Positions 54,030-62,734 of a stretch of DNA of 64,000 bases are shown one piece after another. Origin of the DNA: an uncultured Muribaculaceae bacterium (GTDB lineage: Bacteria; Bacteroidota; Bacteroidia; Bacteroidales; Muribaculaceae). The notes beneath the pieces are model-generated. The model was not told where the DNA came from. It did no database searches and saw only the letters and a list, made by a program, of their open reading frames with translations. The first letter of the stretch is position 1; each line of letters opens with the position of its first letter. The DNA is taken from positions 186,001 to 250,000 of the forward strand of contig CAJTTG010000003.1 in NCBI GenBank assembly GCA_910579185.1. Direction: 5' to 3'. The translations under genes and the position numbers were made by a program.

Positions 54030-54875
54030 ATGAAATCCCAATTTATAAAAGCGCCGATCCTCGTTTTCGGCTTTGTGTTCATGCTTTTTGCGGCTACCTC
54101 GTGCGGCACATCGCGCAACGCGTCGGGCCGTGGGTCTGCATATACGCCGGTGGCTAAGCCTGAACCGCCGCGCCATATAGATTTTTCCGGACGGCAGATG
54201 GAGCCGACTGTCAGTCTGCTTTTGCGTGAGGCGGATTCCTGGATCGGAACGGCATATCAATATGGCGGCAATGACCGTAACGGAGTGGATTGTTCCGGGT
54301 TTGTGACGCAGGTCTATGGCAAGCTTGACATTCGTTTGCCGCGCACATCGCAGCAACAGCAGCAGTTCTGCACTCCGTTGAACCGCGATCAGCTTCAGGA
54401 GGGCGATCTGGTGTTCTTCACCGTGCGTGGTGGCTCGTCGGTCGGACATGTCGGCATCTATATCGGAAATGACCAGATGATCCATGCTTCATCTTCAAAA
54501 GGGGTTATAATCTCATCTCTGTCGCAGGCATATTATGTCACCAACTATTATGGTGCAGGGCGTATTGAGCCGTTCTATGCCATGGTCGACAGCGAACGTA
54601 AACGTAATAATAAGAAGAAAACGCCGGTGATCGCACCGCCCGTTGTGGCTCCTGCCGAGGATCCGTCGGTGGCTGAACCGGTCTATGCTGAGGTGACCCG
54701 TCAGGAAAATACCGCAGTGCCGACACCCGTTGTCATGACACCTGTCAGGATAGCTCATGTGCCGTCGGCTGCACCGGCATCTGCGCCTGTGCCGCAGCCC
54801 GAAGCCGCACAGCAATCCCAAGTGCAACAGCAGCCTGAATCAGGACTTGCCGAACTTTCAGAATTTTTTGATTGA
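54030..54875 (+). CDS. NlpC/P60-family cell-wall endopeptidase lipoprotein
   Basis: A 281-residue lipoprotein from the ATG at 54030, with signal peptide and lipobox AATSC (Cys25). NlpC/P60 domain about 62-190: catalytic Cys88 in NGVDCSGFV, His140 in GHVGIYIG and a third polar residue His152. Likely cuts D-Glu-meso-DAP links in peptidoglycan. The C-terminal 90 residues are low-complexity (Pro, Ala, Gln, Val). The upstream open frame lacks protein character. Its TGA overlaps the tcdA ATG by one base. Confidence 0.9.
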   Translation: MKSQFIKAPILVFGFVFMLFAATSCGTSRNASGRGSAYTPVAKPEPPRHIDFSGRQMEPTVSLLLREADSWIGTAYQYGGNDRNGVDCSGFVTQVYGKLDIRLPRTSQQQQQFCTPLNRDQLQEGDLVFFTVRGGSSVGHVGIYIGNDQMIHASSSKGVIISSLSQAYYVTNYYGAGRIEPFYAMVDSERKRNNKKKTPVIAPPVVAPAEDPSVAEPVYAEVTRQENTAVPTPVVMTPVRIAHVPSAAPASAPVPQPEAAQQSQVQQQPESGLAELSEFFD

Positions 54876-55630
54876 TGGAAATTGAAAAACCGGCTCAGAC
54901 CGAAATTTTTAATCGTGTCGAACGCCTTGTGGGGCAAGATGCCATGCAGCGTCTCGCTATGACCCGTGTCATTGTTTTTGGCGTAGGTGGTGTCGGATCG
55001 TGGACTGTGGAGGCTCTTGTGCGCTCCGGAATCGGCCATGTCACAATTGTGGATGCCGACACGGTTGCCGTCTCGAATATTAATCGTCAGCTTCCGGCCA
55101 CGACATTGACCGTAGGAGAAGTAAAAGTCGATGTGCTTCGTCGCCGTATGCTTGAGATAAATCCGGCTGTGGATCTGACGGCGATAGCAGGTCGGTACAC
55201 GGCCGACACAGCCGATGATTTCCATCTTTCGGACTATGATTTTGTTGTCGATGCCATCGACTCTTTGGCCGACAAGGCATTGCTCATTCATCGTGCTACG
55301 ACTGAAAAAGTGCGGTTGGTGTCGTCGATGGGAGCTGCGCTTAAGATGGATCCGACGCGAATCCATGTCGCCGAATTCCGGAATGTGAAAGGATGCCGCT
55401 TAGCTGCCGCGCTGAGGCGTAAGTTCAAGCACACCGGGCTGTATCCGGCCCGTAAGTTCCGGTGTGTCTATTCCGATGAGTTATTGCCTAATCTTGGTGA
55501 GGACAACGACACATCCGGAGCCATGACGTATGGAAAAATTGCCGTTAACGGGGCGTTGTGCCACGTAACGGCAATATTCGGTCTGACACTCGCCGGACTT
55601 ATCGTTGAGGATGTGGTCCGCGTCAAATAG
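54875..55630 (+). CDS. tcdA: tRNA threonylcarbamoyladenosine dehydratase
   Basis: A 251-residue ThiF/E1-like protein that uses ATP to close t6A37 of tRNA into cyclic t6A. Seen: Rossmann GVGGVGSWTVEALVRSGIG, DADTVAVSNINRQ (Arg/Asn of the E1 fold), DAIDSLADKALLI and RVYSDE-like FRCVYSDE. The call as TcdA rather than MoeB/ThiF rests on length, the N-terminal RVERLVGQDAMQRL and the absence of thiamine or molybdopterin genes. Translation is coupled to the lipoprotein gene (TGATG). Confidence 0.88.
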   Translation: MEIEKPAQTEIFNRVERLVGQDAMQRLAMTRVIVFGVGGVGSWTVEALVRSGIGHVTIVDADTVAVSNINRQLPATTLTVGEVKVDVLRRRMLEINPAVDLTAIAGRYTADTADDFHLSDYDFVVDAIDSLADKALLIHRATTEKVRLVSSMGAALKMDPTRIHVAEFRNVKGCRLAAALRRKFKHTGLYPARKFRCVYSDELLPNLGEDNDTSGAMTYGKIAVNGALCHVTAIFGLTLAGLIVEDVVRVK

Positions 55631-55641
55631 ATTCCGGATGG

Positions 55642-56190
55642 TTATTCAACAGTGGTTATGGTAGCTCCTGCGGCTGACACTACACTGATTGTCGAAGTGC
55701 TGTCGCTGAATGTTTTTATGGTGTCTACTTTCTGGGATTGGTCGTCGGCACCTGAACCTTCCTCGTCGCCCATGGCAAGGGTAGTGGCATAATCCTCGTA
55801 GATCTTTTGCAGATCGATATTGTAGCGTTGACGGATCTTCGCGACAGAGGCGCGGAGATCATCGCCATGATTGTCAAGGACAATGTTGAAGAAGTCGTTG
55901 AACTTGCGCATTGCCACAAGTCTTTTCGTTCCGGAAGATTTCTCAACGGAATGATGGAGATACACCAGCGCTCCGGCAGCTTCGCCGGCTGTCATATCAT
56001 CAGGGTAGTTGGTGATGCTGTCCAGCTGGGCTATGCTCAACATGCGGCTGCCATGCTCGAAATCAACAGGGTCGGTTTCTGATACTGTCGATCCTGATTC
56101 GTCGCCGGTCGAAGAGTCGCTTGATCCGCAGCCTGTGAATGATATTGCTGCACCGGCGAGCAGCAGTGTTGTTAATAGTCTTATTTTCAT
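55642..56190 (-). CDS. Small lipoprotein of unknown function
   Basis: A 182-residue protein with signal peptide and lipobox SFTGC (Cys21), then a Ser/Asp/Glu-rich linker, a helical middle part (about 45-135) and a low-complexity tail. No family was recognised. Its ATG overlaps the stop of the nfnB-type gene by 4 bp, so it is the last gene of that transcript, although a surface lipoprotein has no clear link to cytoplasmic NADPH chemistry. Converges on tcdA (11 bp). Confidence 0.7.
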   Translation of the reverse strand: MKIRLLTTLLLAGAAISFTGCGSSDSSTGDESGSTVSETDPVDFEHGSRMLSIAQLDSITNYPDDMTAGEAAGALVYLHHSVEKSSGTKRLVAMRKFNDFFNIVLDNHGDDLRASVAKIRQRYNIDLQKIYEDYATTLAMGDEEGSGADDQSQKVDTIKTFSDSTSTISVVSAAGATITTVE

Positions 56191-57659
56191 AAGTCGGTTG
56201 ATTTATCTGTTGATAGCAGTGCTTCTGCCATTGCGGCTGCCGCACGTCGGCCATCGCCCATGGCAAGGATTACGGTTGCGCCTCCGCGAACAATATCGCC
56301 TCCGGCATAAAGAGTTGGTATCGATGAGCGCATTGTCGATTCATCAACAATGATGGTGCCTCGCTTTGAAATGTCAAGTCCCTTGATGGCATTAGGAATC
56401 AATGGGTTGGGCGATACGCCTACGCTGACTATCACCATGTCGGCAGGAACATCGATGATATCCCCCTCGATCGGTTCCGGCGACCGTCGGCCTGATGCAT
56501 CCGGTTCGCCAAGCCGCATTCTTTGCAGACGCATAGTGGTGACACGGCCTGTTTCGTCGGCTATATATTCCACCGGGTTATGAAGCGTCAGGAATTCCAC
56601 GCCTTCCTCTTTTGCATGTTTGATCTCCTCGGCGCGAGCCGGCATCTCCTCCTCGCTGCGGCGATAGACGAGCATCACACGGGCAGCACCCATGCGTCGC
56701 GCTGTCCTGACGGAGTCCATGGCCGTGTTGCCGCCCCCGATGATCGCTACATTGCCTCCGGCAAGCACCGGTGTGTCGTGACCCGGCTGTCCGGCGCCCA
56801 TAAGGTTTACGCGTGTCAGATATTCGTTGCTCGACATCACTCCGATATAGTTCTCGCCCGGAATGCCCATGAAGCGTGGAAGTCCGGCTCCCGATGCCAC
56901 GAAGAGTCCGCTGAATCCCTGCGCTTCAAGATCCTCGAAGCTGAGAGTCTTTCCAATGATGCAATCCTTGACAAACTCAACTCCAGCAGCTTGCAGTGCC
57001 GCTATCTCTTTGTCGACAATGGTGTTGGGCAGACGGAATTCGGGTATGCCGTATTTCAGCACACCGCCTATCTCGTGGAGAGCCTCATACACTGTTACTG
57101 AAAAACCACGCGCCGCCATCTCTCCGGCAAAGGAAAGTCCTGCCGGTCCACTACCAGCCACGGCAATCTTGATGCCGTTAGGCTTATTGGCCGGAACTGC
57201 CACGGATTCGGCATTGTCGGCGGCGAACCGTTCGAGATAGCCTATGGCCACCGGTGCTTTCTTCATCTTGTTGTAGATGCATCGGCTCTCGCATTGTTTC
57301 TCCTGCGGACATACGCGGCCGCAGACAGCCGGCAGTGCGCTCGTGGATCGCAGTACGCGGGATGCCTCGTTGATCTCGCCACGCTGTATGTTCTTGATGA
57401 ATCCCGGAATATTGATGTTGACCGGGCAGCCCTGTATGCACTGGGGATCCGGACAGTCAAGACATCGGGTGGCTTCAAGTACGGCTTGTTCACGGGATAT
57501 GCCGCAGTTGACCTCCCCATTGCATGTGATGCGATAGGCCGGGTCAAGTTCAGGCATGGCCACGCGTGGAATGTCGCCACGCTGTTTTGCCGTCAATGCT
57601 TTGCGGAGCTCTTCGCGCCATTCTGCCGAGCGCGGTGCTATATCATTGTTATGAGTCAT
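56187..57659 (-). CDS. nfnB: Glutamate-synthase-small-subunit-like oxidoreductase, NfnB type
   Basis: A 490-residue flavoprotein of the GltD/NfnB family. An N-terminal domain with cysteines for two 4Fe-4S clusters (CLDCPDPQCIQGCPVNINIP; CGRVCPQEKQCESRC) is followed by FAD and NADPH sites (AGSGPAGLSFAGEMA; IIGGGNTAMDSVRTA). Followed at once by a lipoprotein gene and preceded 13 bp by an NfnA-type gene, so the pair is most likely the electron-bifurcating NADH-dependent ferredoxin:NADP oxidoreductase rather than glutamate synthase. The glutamate synthase large subunit is absent. Confidence 0.87.
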   Translation of the reverse strand: MTHNNDIAPRSAEWREELRKALTAKQRGDIPRVAMPELDPAYRITCNGEVNCGISREQAVLEATRCLDCPDPQCIQGCPVNINIPGFIKNIQRGEINEASRVLRSTSALPAVCGRVCPQEKQCESRCIYNKMKKAPVAIGYLERFAADNAESVAVPANKPNGIKIAVAGSGPAGLSFAGEMAARGFSVTVYEALHEIGGVLKYGIPEFRLPNTIVDKEIAALQAAGVEFVKDCIIGKTLSFEDLEAQGFSGLFVASGAGLPRFMGIPGENYIGVMSSNEYLTRVNLMGAGQPGHDTPVLAGGNVAIIGGGNTAMDSVRTARRMGAARVMLVYRRSEEEMPARAEEIKHAKEEGVEFLTLHNPVEYIADETGRVTTMRLQRMRLGEPDASGRRSPEPIEGDIIDVPADMVIVSVGVSPNPLIPNAIKGLDISKRGTIIVDESTMRSSIPTLYAGGDIVRGGATVILAMGDGRRAAAAMAEALLSTDKSTDL

Positions 57660-57672
57660 ATTTTTTGATCTG

Positions 57673-58455
57673 TTAATTATATGAGCGCAATCGCATCATC
57701 ATCTCGTCGAAGTCCACCTTATGGGCATCGAATTCGGGACCATCTATGCAAACGAATTTTGTCTTGCCATCCACGCTGACGCGGCATGCGCCGCACATTC
57801 CCGTGCCATCGACCATTATCGTGTTGAGTGAGCACATTGTCGGGATGTCATATTTCTTGGTCAGCAATGCAACGAATTTCATCATGATCGCCGGGCCGAT
57901 TGTCACTACCTGATCAACCTTCTCGCGACGTATCACTTCCTCAACGCCGTTGGTGACCAGACCTTTCTGTCCGTAGGATCCGTCGTCGGTCATTATGATA
58001 ACCTCGTCGCTGAACGGACGCACCTGATCTTCAAGTATTATAAGATCCTTTGTGCGTGCGGCAAGGACGGTGATGACTCTGTTGCCGGCCTGTTTCATGG
58101 CCTTGATGATTGGCAGAAGCGGAGCTACACCCACACCGCCGCCACAGCACACAACTGTGCCTACATTGGCTATATGGGTGGCCTGTCCAAGCGGACCGAC
58201 AACGTCGGTCAGGCATTCTCCGGGTTCAAGAGCACATATCTTCTTTGTGGAGACTCCTACGGCCTGAATCACGAGGGTTATTGTCCCTTTCTCAATATCA
58301 GCGTCGGCAATGGTCAGCGGAATGCGTTCGCCCCCTTCGCCGGTGCGTACAATGACGAAATGTCCCGGTTTGCGTGAACGCGCTATCATTGGTGCCTCTA
58401 CGACCAATTTCACTACTTTTTCGGAAAAATGCTCCTTATCAATTATTTTAAACAT
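57673..58455 (-). CDS. nfnA: Ferredoxin-NADP reductase subunit alpha, NfnA type (PyrK/HydG-like)
   Basis: A 260-residue FAD/NAD-binding protein of the ferredoxin-reductase fold. Seen: GHFVIVRTGEGGERIPLTI (flavin), VVCCGGGVGVAPLLPI (NAD site) and a C-terminal 2Fe-2S motif with CSLNTIMVDGTGMCGACRVS and a later Cys in KFVCIDGP. The ATG at 58455 gives MFKIIDKEHFSEK, matching homologues; another ATG two codons upstream is possible. Partner of the NfnB-type gene. A PyrK role is less likely as no pyrD is adjacent. Confidence 0.87.
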   Translation of the reverse strand: MFKIIDKEHFSEKVVKLVVEAPMIARSRKPGHFVIVRTGEGGERIPLTIADADIEKGTITLVIQAVGVSTKKICALEPGECLTDVVGPLGQATHIANVGTVVCCGGGVGVAPLLPIIKAMKQAGNRVITVLAARTKDLIILEDQVRPFSDEVIIMTDDGSYGQKGLVTNGVEEVIRREKVDQVVTIGPAIMMKFVALLTKKYDIPTMCSLNTIMVDGTGMCGACRVSVDGKTKFVCIDGPEFDAHKVDFDEMMMRLRSYN

Positions 58456-58486
58456 GGGCATGTGGATAATTTCGATGCATGACGTG

Positions 58487-58494
58487 CAAAGATA
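58487..58494 (-). promoter_or_regulatory. -7 element of nfnA
   Basis: TATCTTTG on the minus strand, 32 nt before the nfnA ATG. It faces away from the identical octamer at 58558 that serves the rightward gene. Confidence 0.45.
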
Positions 58495-58557
58495 ATCCGA
58501 ATTTATGGCATTTCGGTAAAATTTAACGCAAAAATGCCATGTTTGGCTAAAATTCGT

Positions 58558-58565
58558 TATCTTTG
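58558..58565 (+). promoter_or_regulatory. -7 element of the C1B peptidase gene
   Basis: TATCTTTG, 38 nt before the ATG. A TTTG at 58542 is only 12 nt away, too close for the usual spacing. Confidence 0.45.
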
Positions 58566-58602
58566 CAGTAATTCAATACCTAAACAATCAATATCACACA
58601 TA

Positions 58603-59811
58603 ATGAAAAAGTTTGTTTGTGGCCTTTTGGCTGCTTCGGCTGCGCTTGGCGCGTGGGCCGATGAGGCGAAGCAGACACCTGACACGGTGGCTGGTTTCGT
58701 GTTCACTGATGTGAAAGTGGTGCCGGGAACTTCTGTGAAGGATCAGAATAAGTCAGGCACATGCTGGTGTTTTTCCAGCCTCTCGTTCTTTGAGAATGAA
58801 TTGCTGCGTAAGACCGGTAAGGAATATGACCTTTCGGAAATGTTTGTTGTGCGCCATTGCTATGATGACAAGGCCGACAAATATGTCCGTATGTACGGAG
58901 CCTTGAATTTCGCTCAGGGTGGCAGCGCATTTGACGTCCCCTATGTTTGGGAAAACTATGGAATCGTGCCTGAAGAAGCATACAAAGGTCTCAACTATGG
59001 AGAGGATAAGCATTCTCACTATGAGATGGCCGACGTGTTGACAGGCTATGTGAAGACAATCGTGAGCAAGCCGAACAAGAAGAGCATCTCCACTGCTTGG
59101 CGCAAGGGCTTCAATGGCGTTCTCGACGCTTATCTGGGCGAACTGCCTGAGACCTTTGAGTATGAAGGCAAGACATATACTCCCCAGTCGTTTGCCGCTT
59201 CTCTGCCCATCAATATGGACGATTACATCGGAATCACATCTTTTACCCATCATCCTTTCTACAAACCGTTCGTAATGGAGGTTTCCGACAACTGGGTGTT
59301 CGGTCAGTATCAGAATGTGCCTCTTGAAGAGATGAAAGAGATCGTTGATTACGCTCTCGACAATGGCTACTCTGTTGACTGGGCTGCCGATGTCAGCGAA
59401 GGTGGTTTCAAGTGGAACGATGGTGTCGCTCTCATGCCGAAAGCCAAAACTCAGGCCGACATGGAGGGTACCGAGCTTGCTCGCTGGGTGAAACTCTCCG
59501 ACCGCGACCGTGAGGCAGAACGTTTCAAATTCAACGGCCCTGCGGAAGAGATCGAGGTTACTCAGGAGATGCGTCAGGAGTGGTTCGACCGTCAGGAGAC
59601 CACCGACGACCATGGTATGGTGATCGAAGGTCGCGCTGTTGACCAGAACGGCAACAAGTACTACAAGGTTAAGAACTCTTGGGACACTAATCAGGTTTAC
59701 GGCGGTTACTTCTATGTTTCCGAGCCTTATTTCCTGGCCAAGACAATGGATATATACGTAAACAAGGAGGCTATTCCCAAGAACATCAAAAAGAAAATGG
59801 GATTGAAATAA
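58603..59811 (+). CDS. Exported C1B-family cysteine peptidase (bleomycin hydrolase/aminopeptidase C-like)
   Basis: A 402-residue papain-like peptidase from the ATG at 58603. Signal peptide about 1-19 (ending AWA), unusual for this family, whose classic members are cytoplasmic. Active residues: Gln48 and Cys54 in QNKSGTCWCFSS, His in DDHGMVIEG (about 351) and Asn in KVKNSWD (about 370). These are the C1B arrangement. Probably an exported aminopeptidase or endopeptidase working on peptides in the periplasm. Ends in a strong terminator; transcribed alone. Confidence 0.87.
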   Translation: MKKFVCGLLAASAALGAWADEAKQTPDTVAGFVFTDVKVVPGTSVKDQNKSGTCWCFSSLSFFENELLRKTGKEYDLSEMFVVRHCYDDKADKYVRMYGALNFAQGGSAFDVPYVWENYGIVPEEAYKGLNYGEDKHSHYEMADVLTGYVKTIVSKPNKKSISTAWRKGFNGVLDAYLGELPETFEYEGKTYTPQSFAASLPINMDDYIGITSFTHHPFYKPFVMEVSDNWVFGQYQNVPLEEMKEIVDYALDNGYSVDWAADVSEGGFKWNDGVALMPKAKTQADMEGTELARWVKLSDRDREAERFKFNGPAEEIEVTQEMRQEWFDRQETTDDHGMVIEGRAVDQNGNKYYKVKNSWDTNQVYGGYFYVSEPYFLAKTMDIYVNKEAIPKNIKKKMGLK

Positions 59812-59834
59812 TAGTTCCGGTTCCATTATGGCAT

Positions 59835-59870
59835 AAGGGTGGCGTGTAATCAGGCATGCCACCCTTTTTT
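59835..59870 (+). terminator. Terminator of the C1B peptidase gene
   Basis: 9-bp stem AAGGGTGGC (59835-59843 with 59858-59866), with the T run 59865-59870. Confidence 0.9.
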
Positions 59871-59937
59871 CGCCTTTGTGTCGGATAATTTCTTTGTGGA
59901 ATATCCTATTTGCAGGGGTAATGGGTGAGCAATAATA

Positions 59938-60861
59938 ATGCGGAAAGAACGTTATAACATTATGTGTAAAATACTTATAACAGCTGTCGCATTTCTGTAT
60001 TCTATCGCTTGTTTGGCGCAGACACAATCCGACGTGAATGTGAGTGAAGGCGGCTACGGGATGGTCAAGACAAACATCAGCGTCAGTGCCGATCATACAT
60101 GGGGCGCGGTCAGGGATGGTTTTGGCGCAAGGGTTTCCTATGAGGCGTATAAGAATAAATTCTTTACGTTGTCGGCCAATGCAAGGTATAATTCCGTAAA
60201 AGTGGATTTTGACGAGGGAGATCTTAGCGATGGCTACTCTCCGGAAGATCTTGGAATGAACGATGTTCATATTATGGCTCAATTGGGGGCTACAGCTACT
60301 GTCAGGACAGAATTGTTCGGTAAGCCATTGATGGGTGTAGCGATGCTGAACACTGAATGGGGTGTCGGAGGATTCGAGCGGATATCCGGAATAGTTATGG
60401 GGATGATAATGCTGAGAGCCAATAAGAATACTCAATTTGGGATAGGACCATTGGTGATGGTGAATACGACCTCCAAAATACCGGCGTTTCTTGTGTTTAT
60501 GTATCGCCACAGGTTTAATGAAAAGTTGGCTTTGAATCTCTACGGAGGTATGCTTGGCCTGGATTATAATTTGAATAAAAACAACATCTTCTCCATCGGG
60601 GCGGACATTGATGTGAAAGGATTCTACTTCAAGCCAAGACATGAGGACTTGCCTAAGGTCTGCCGTTTTACATATACCTCTTTTCGGCCAACGGTCAAAT
60701 ATAGATTACGCTTGGGCCAGAATTTCTATTTAGATGCACAAGGAGGTGTGGCTATCAAGATGTCTTGTCGTGTAAATGGCAAGAATGGGACTAAAGAGTA
60801 TATGGATTGTAATCAAAAGCCTGCGCCATTTCTTCAAGCCGGAATATCATACTCATTATAG
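59938..60861 (+). CDS. DUF6268-like outer-membrane beta-barrel protein
   Basis: A 307-residue protein with a signal peptide (from MCKILITAVAF, ending CLAQ) and alternating-residue strands through to a C-terminal GISYSL, typical of a small outer-membrane barrel. It resembles DUF6268 proteins, whose role is unknown. Either the ATG at 59938 or that at 59962 could be the start; the second gives the tidier signal peptide. Somewhat AT-rich compared with its neighbours. Confidence 0.75.
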   Translation: MRKERYNIMCKILITAVAFLYSIACLAQTQSDVNVSEGGYGMVKTNISVSADHTWGAVRDGFGARVSYEAYKNKFFTLSANARYNSVKVDFDEGDLSDGYSPEDLGMNDVHIMAQLGATATVRTELFGKPLMGVAMLNTEWGVGGFERISGIVMGMIMLRANKNTQFGIGPLVMVNTTSKIPAFLVFMYRHRFNEKLALNLYGGMLGLDYNLNKNNIFSIGADIDVKGFYFKPRHEDLPKVCRFTYTSFRPTVKYRLRLGQNFYLDAQGGVAIKMSCRVNGKNGTKEYMDCNQKPAPFLQAGISYSL

Positions 60862-60914
60862 TCTTGGCGATTGATGATTTCTTTCTGAGGACGCAGAATA
60901 GCATTGTGTAAAAA

Positions 60915-60959
60915 AAACTACAGGAGGCGTAAATCTTTGATTTACGCCTCCTGTAGTTT
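60915..60959 (-). terminator. Two-way terminator between the barrel gene and tRNA-Pro
   Basis: 21-bp perfect stem (60915-60935 with 60939-60959) and a TTT loop. On the minus strand it runs into eight T, giving strong termination of tRNA-Pro; it may also stop the rightward gene. Confidence 0.92.
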
Positions 60960-60960
60960 G

Positions 60961-61034
60961 TCGGGGTGACAGGATTCGAACCTGCGACCGCCTGGTCCCA
61001 AACCAGGAGCGCTACCGGACTGCGCTACGCCCCG
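60961..61034 (-). tRNA. tRNA-Pro (anticodon TGG)
   Basis: 74-nt cloverleaf on the minus strand: acceptor CGGGGCG/CACCCCG (one C-A mismatch), anticodon stem CCTGG/CCAGG with loop TTTGGGA (TGG), GGTTCGAATCC T-arm and discriminator A. CCA is not encoded. Confidence 0.95.
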
Positions 61035-61044
61035 AATGCGTTTG

Positions 61045-61076
61045 CAAAGTTACGCATATTTTGTGTTACTTCCAAA
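61045..61076 (-). promoter_or_regulatory. Promoter of tRNA-Pro
   Basis: On the minus strand: TTTG (61076-61073), 20-nt spacer, TAACTTTG (61052-61045), just after the cardiolipin synthase stop. Confidence 0.8.
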
Positions 61077-61092
61077 TTTAGTCGAAATCTTT

Positions 61093-62535
61093 TTAAAGAA
61101 TCGGGCTGAGGAGCCGCAGGATGGATTCTTTGGCTTTTTCCGTTTTGGGTCGATTGCGCCATATCGATGCGTTGACTCGTTCGCTCTCCGACTGATCTTC
61201 CAGAAACTGGCGTGTCAGTTCGGCGTTGGCCTGACGCGAGTAGATGAACATTGTCGCTTCAAAGTTGTGTTCAAAACTGCGGAAATCAATGTTGGCCGAG
61301 CCTATCGCCGAGAATTGGTCGTCGATCATCATGGTCTTGCAGTGGAGCATACCGGCATTGTAGAGATAGATCTTTATTCCAGCGCGTAGACACTCCATGA
61401 TATAGCTACGCGAGGCATAGGTCAGTATTGAGGAATCGCTGCGCCGGGGGATCATCACTCTGACATCCACCTTGGCAAGAGCAGCTGCCTGAAGGGAGCG
61501 TAGCAGAGATTCCGTGGGGAGGAAGTATGGGGTCTGGATGTAGACACGTTTTTTGGCGTTGCCGATAGCCTTGAGCATCAGCATGGCCACATTGCTCCAT
61601 TCGCTTGTCGGCCCACTTGTGAGCAACTGCACTCCAGCGGAGTCGGAGCCTTTGTACGGGGTGAAATCAAAAGGAATCTTGAGCAGCTCGTTACCCATGA
61701 ACGACCAGTCGACGGCAAAAGAGTATTGCAAGGCTGCCACTCCGGGGCCGGTTATTCTCATGTGGGTGTCGCGCCAGCGTGCGAATGTGCCGCCATTGAT
61801 ATAGCGGTCGGCTATGTTCATTCCCCCGATATAGCCTATGTTTCCATCTATAACGCATAGCTTGCGGTGGTTGCGCCAGTTTATACGGGTGGCGAACGGT
61901 GGGAATGCCACGCGGAAAAATGGATGAGCCTCGATCCCTTCTTTCAGCATTTGCTGGAAGAAACGGCTGTTGACACGAAAAGATCCTATGTGGTCGTAGA
62001 TCACGCGTACCTTGACGCCGGCACGGGCTCTTTCTATCAGGGCATCCTTGATCCGGTTTCCGAGAGTATCGTCCTCGAATATGTAATATTGGAGATGGAT
62101 ATAGCTGTGGGCTTTTGTTATGTCGCGCAAAAGCGATTCAAATTTGTCTGTGCCGTTGTGGAATATCTCTATCTCGTTTCCGGGGATGTAGTGGGCATCA
62201 CACATGGATTGCCCCAACTCTATTAGCTGTGCATCGGTATCGTCCACCAGCGGCGGAACGTTGCTTAAGTCCTTCGGGGAGAAGCTTTGCTGAAGCCGTC
62301 GTTTGTTTCGGCGCGAGATCATGTGTTTGTTTTTGATGCTCCTGCCGAAGAATATGTAGAGAATTATACCGCCTATCGGAAACATCATCAGCACCGTGAT
62401 CCATGCAAGCGATTTCAGTGGGTTACGGTTTTCCGACAGCACCACACCGATAATGCTTATGATTGTTATTGCATAAGCTATCACCAGACCCCAGTAGAGC
62501 CACGACAGATGCAATATGGATGTGGTTTCTCCCAT
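61093..62535 (-). CDS. cls: Cardiolipin synthase (phospholipase D family)
   Basis: A 480-residue membrane enzyme that joins two phosphatidylglycerols (or PG and PE) into cardiolipin. Two N-terminal membrane helices (about 8-30 and 38-60), then two HKD motifs, HRKLCVIDG (about 227) and HCKTMMIDD (about 400), each followed by the expected Gly/Ser and N residues. Length matches ClsA/ClsB-type enzymes. Transcribed alone. Confidence 0.94.
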   Translation of the reverse strand: MGETTSILHLSWLYWGLVIAYAITIISIIGVVLSENRNPLKSLAWITVLMMFPIGGIILYIFFGRSIKNKHMISRRNKRRLQQSFSPKDLSNVPPLVDDTDAQLIELGQSMCDAHYIPGNEIEIFHNGTDKFESLLRDITKAHSYIHLQYYIFEDDTLGNRIKDALIERARAGVKVRVIYDHIGSFRVNSRFFQQMLKEGIEAHPFFRVAFPPFATRINWRNHRKLCVIDGNIGYIGGMNIADRYINGGTFARWRDTHMRITGPGVAALQYSFAVDWSFMGNELLKIPFDFTPYKGSDSAGVQLLTSGPTSEWSNVAMLMLKAIGNAKKRVYIQTPYFLPTESLLRSLQAAALAKVDVRVMIPRRSDSSILTYASRSYIMECLRAGIKIYLYNAGMLHCKTMMIDDQFSAIGSANIDFRSFEHNFEATMFIYSRQANAELTRQFLEDQSESERVNASIWRNRPKTEKAKESILRLLSPIL

Positions 62536-62649
62536 GAATATGGTGTGTGATGTGTCTATGTGTTTGCGGTTTTTGCTTTTACAACGGGTCGAAATTACAA
62601 AAGAAGAGCTACATGGAGGAAATTATTGCACAATAATTTTCAATCAGTG

Positions 62650-62693
62650 CAAAAAAAATAAGCAGAGTGTCATCTGTGTGACGACACTCTGCT
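62650..62693 (-). terminator. Terminator of rpsF-rpsR-rplI
   Basis: 11-bp perfect stem (AGCAGAGTGTC, 62661-62671 with 62683-62693), followed on the minus strand by TATTTTTTTT; 42 bp after the rplI stop. Confidence 0.92.
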
Positions 62694-62734
62694 GTGTTCT
62701 ATCGTTGGTCAGAACCTGTAGGAAGTGAGCCGGC

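Noticed and set aside
56187..57659. Glutamate synthase small subunit (gltD)
   Set aside because: No large subunit nearby and an NfnA-type gene sits 13 bp upstream, so the NfnB reading is preferred.
58753..60642. 629-codon open frame on the minus strand
   Set aside because: Lies opposite the C1B peptidase and barrel genes, both with motifs, signal peptides and promoters; its translation has no recognisable domain. It arises from codon bias of the real genes.
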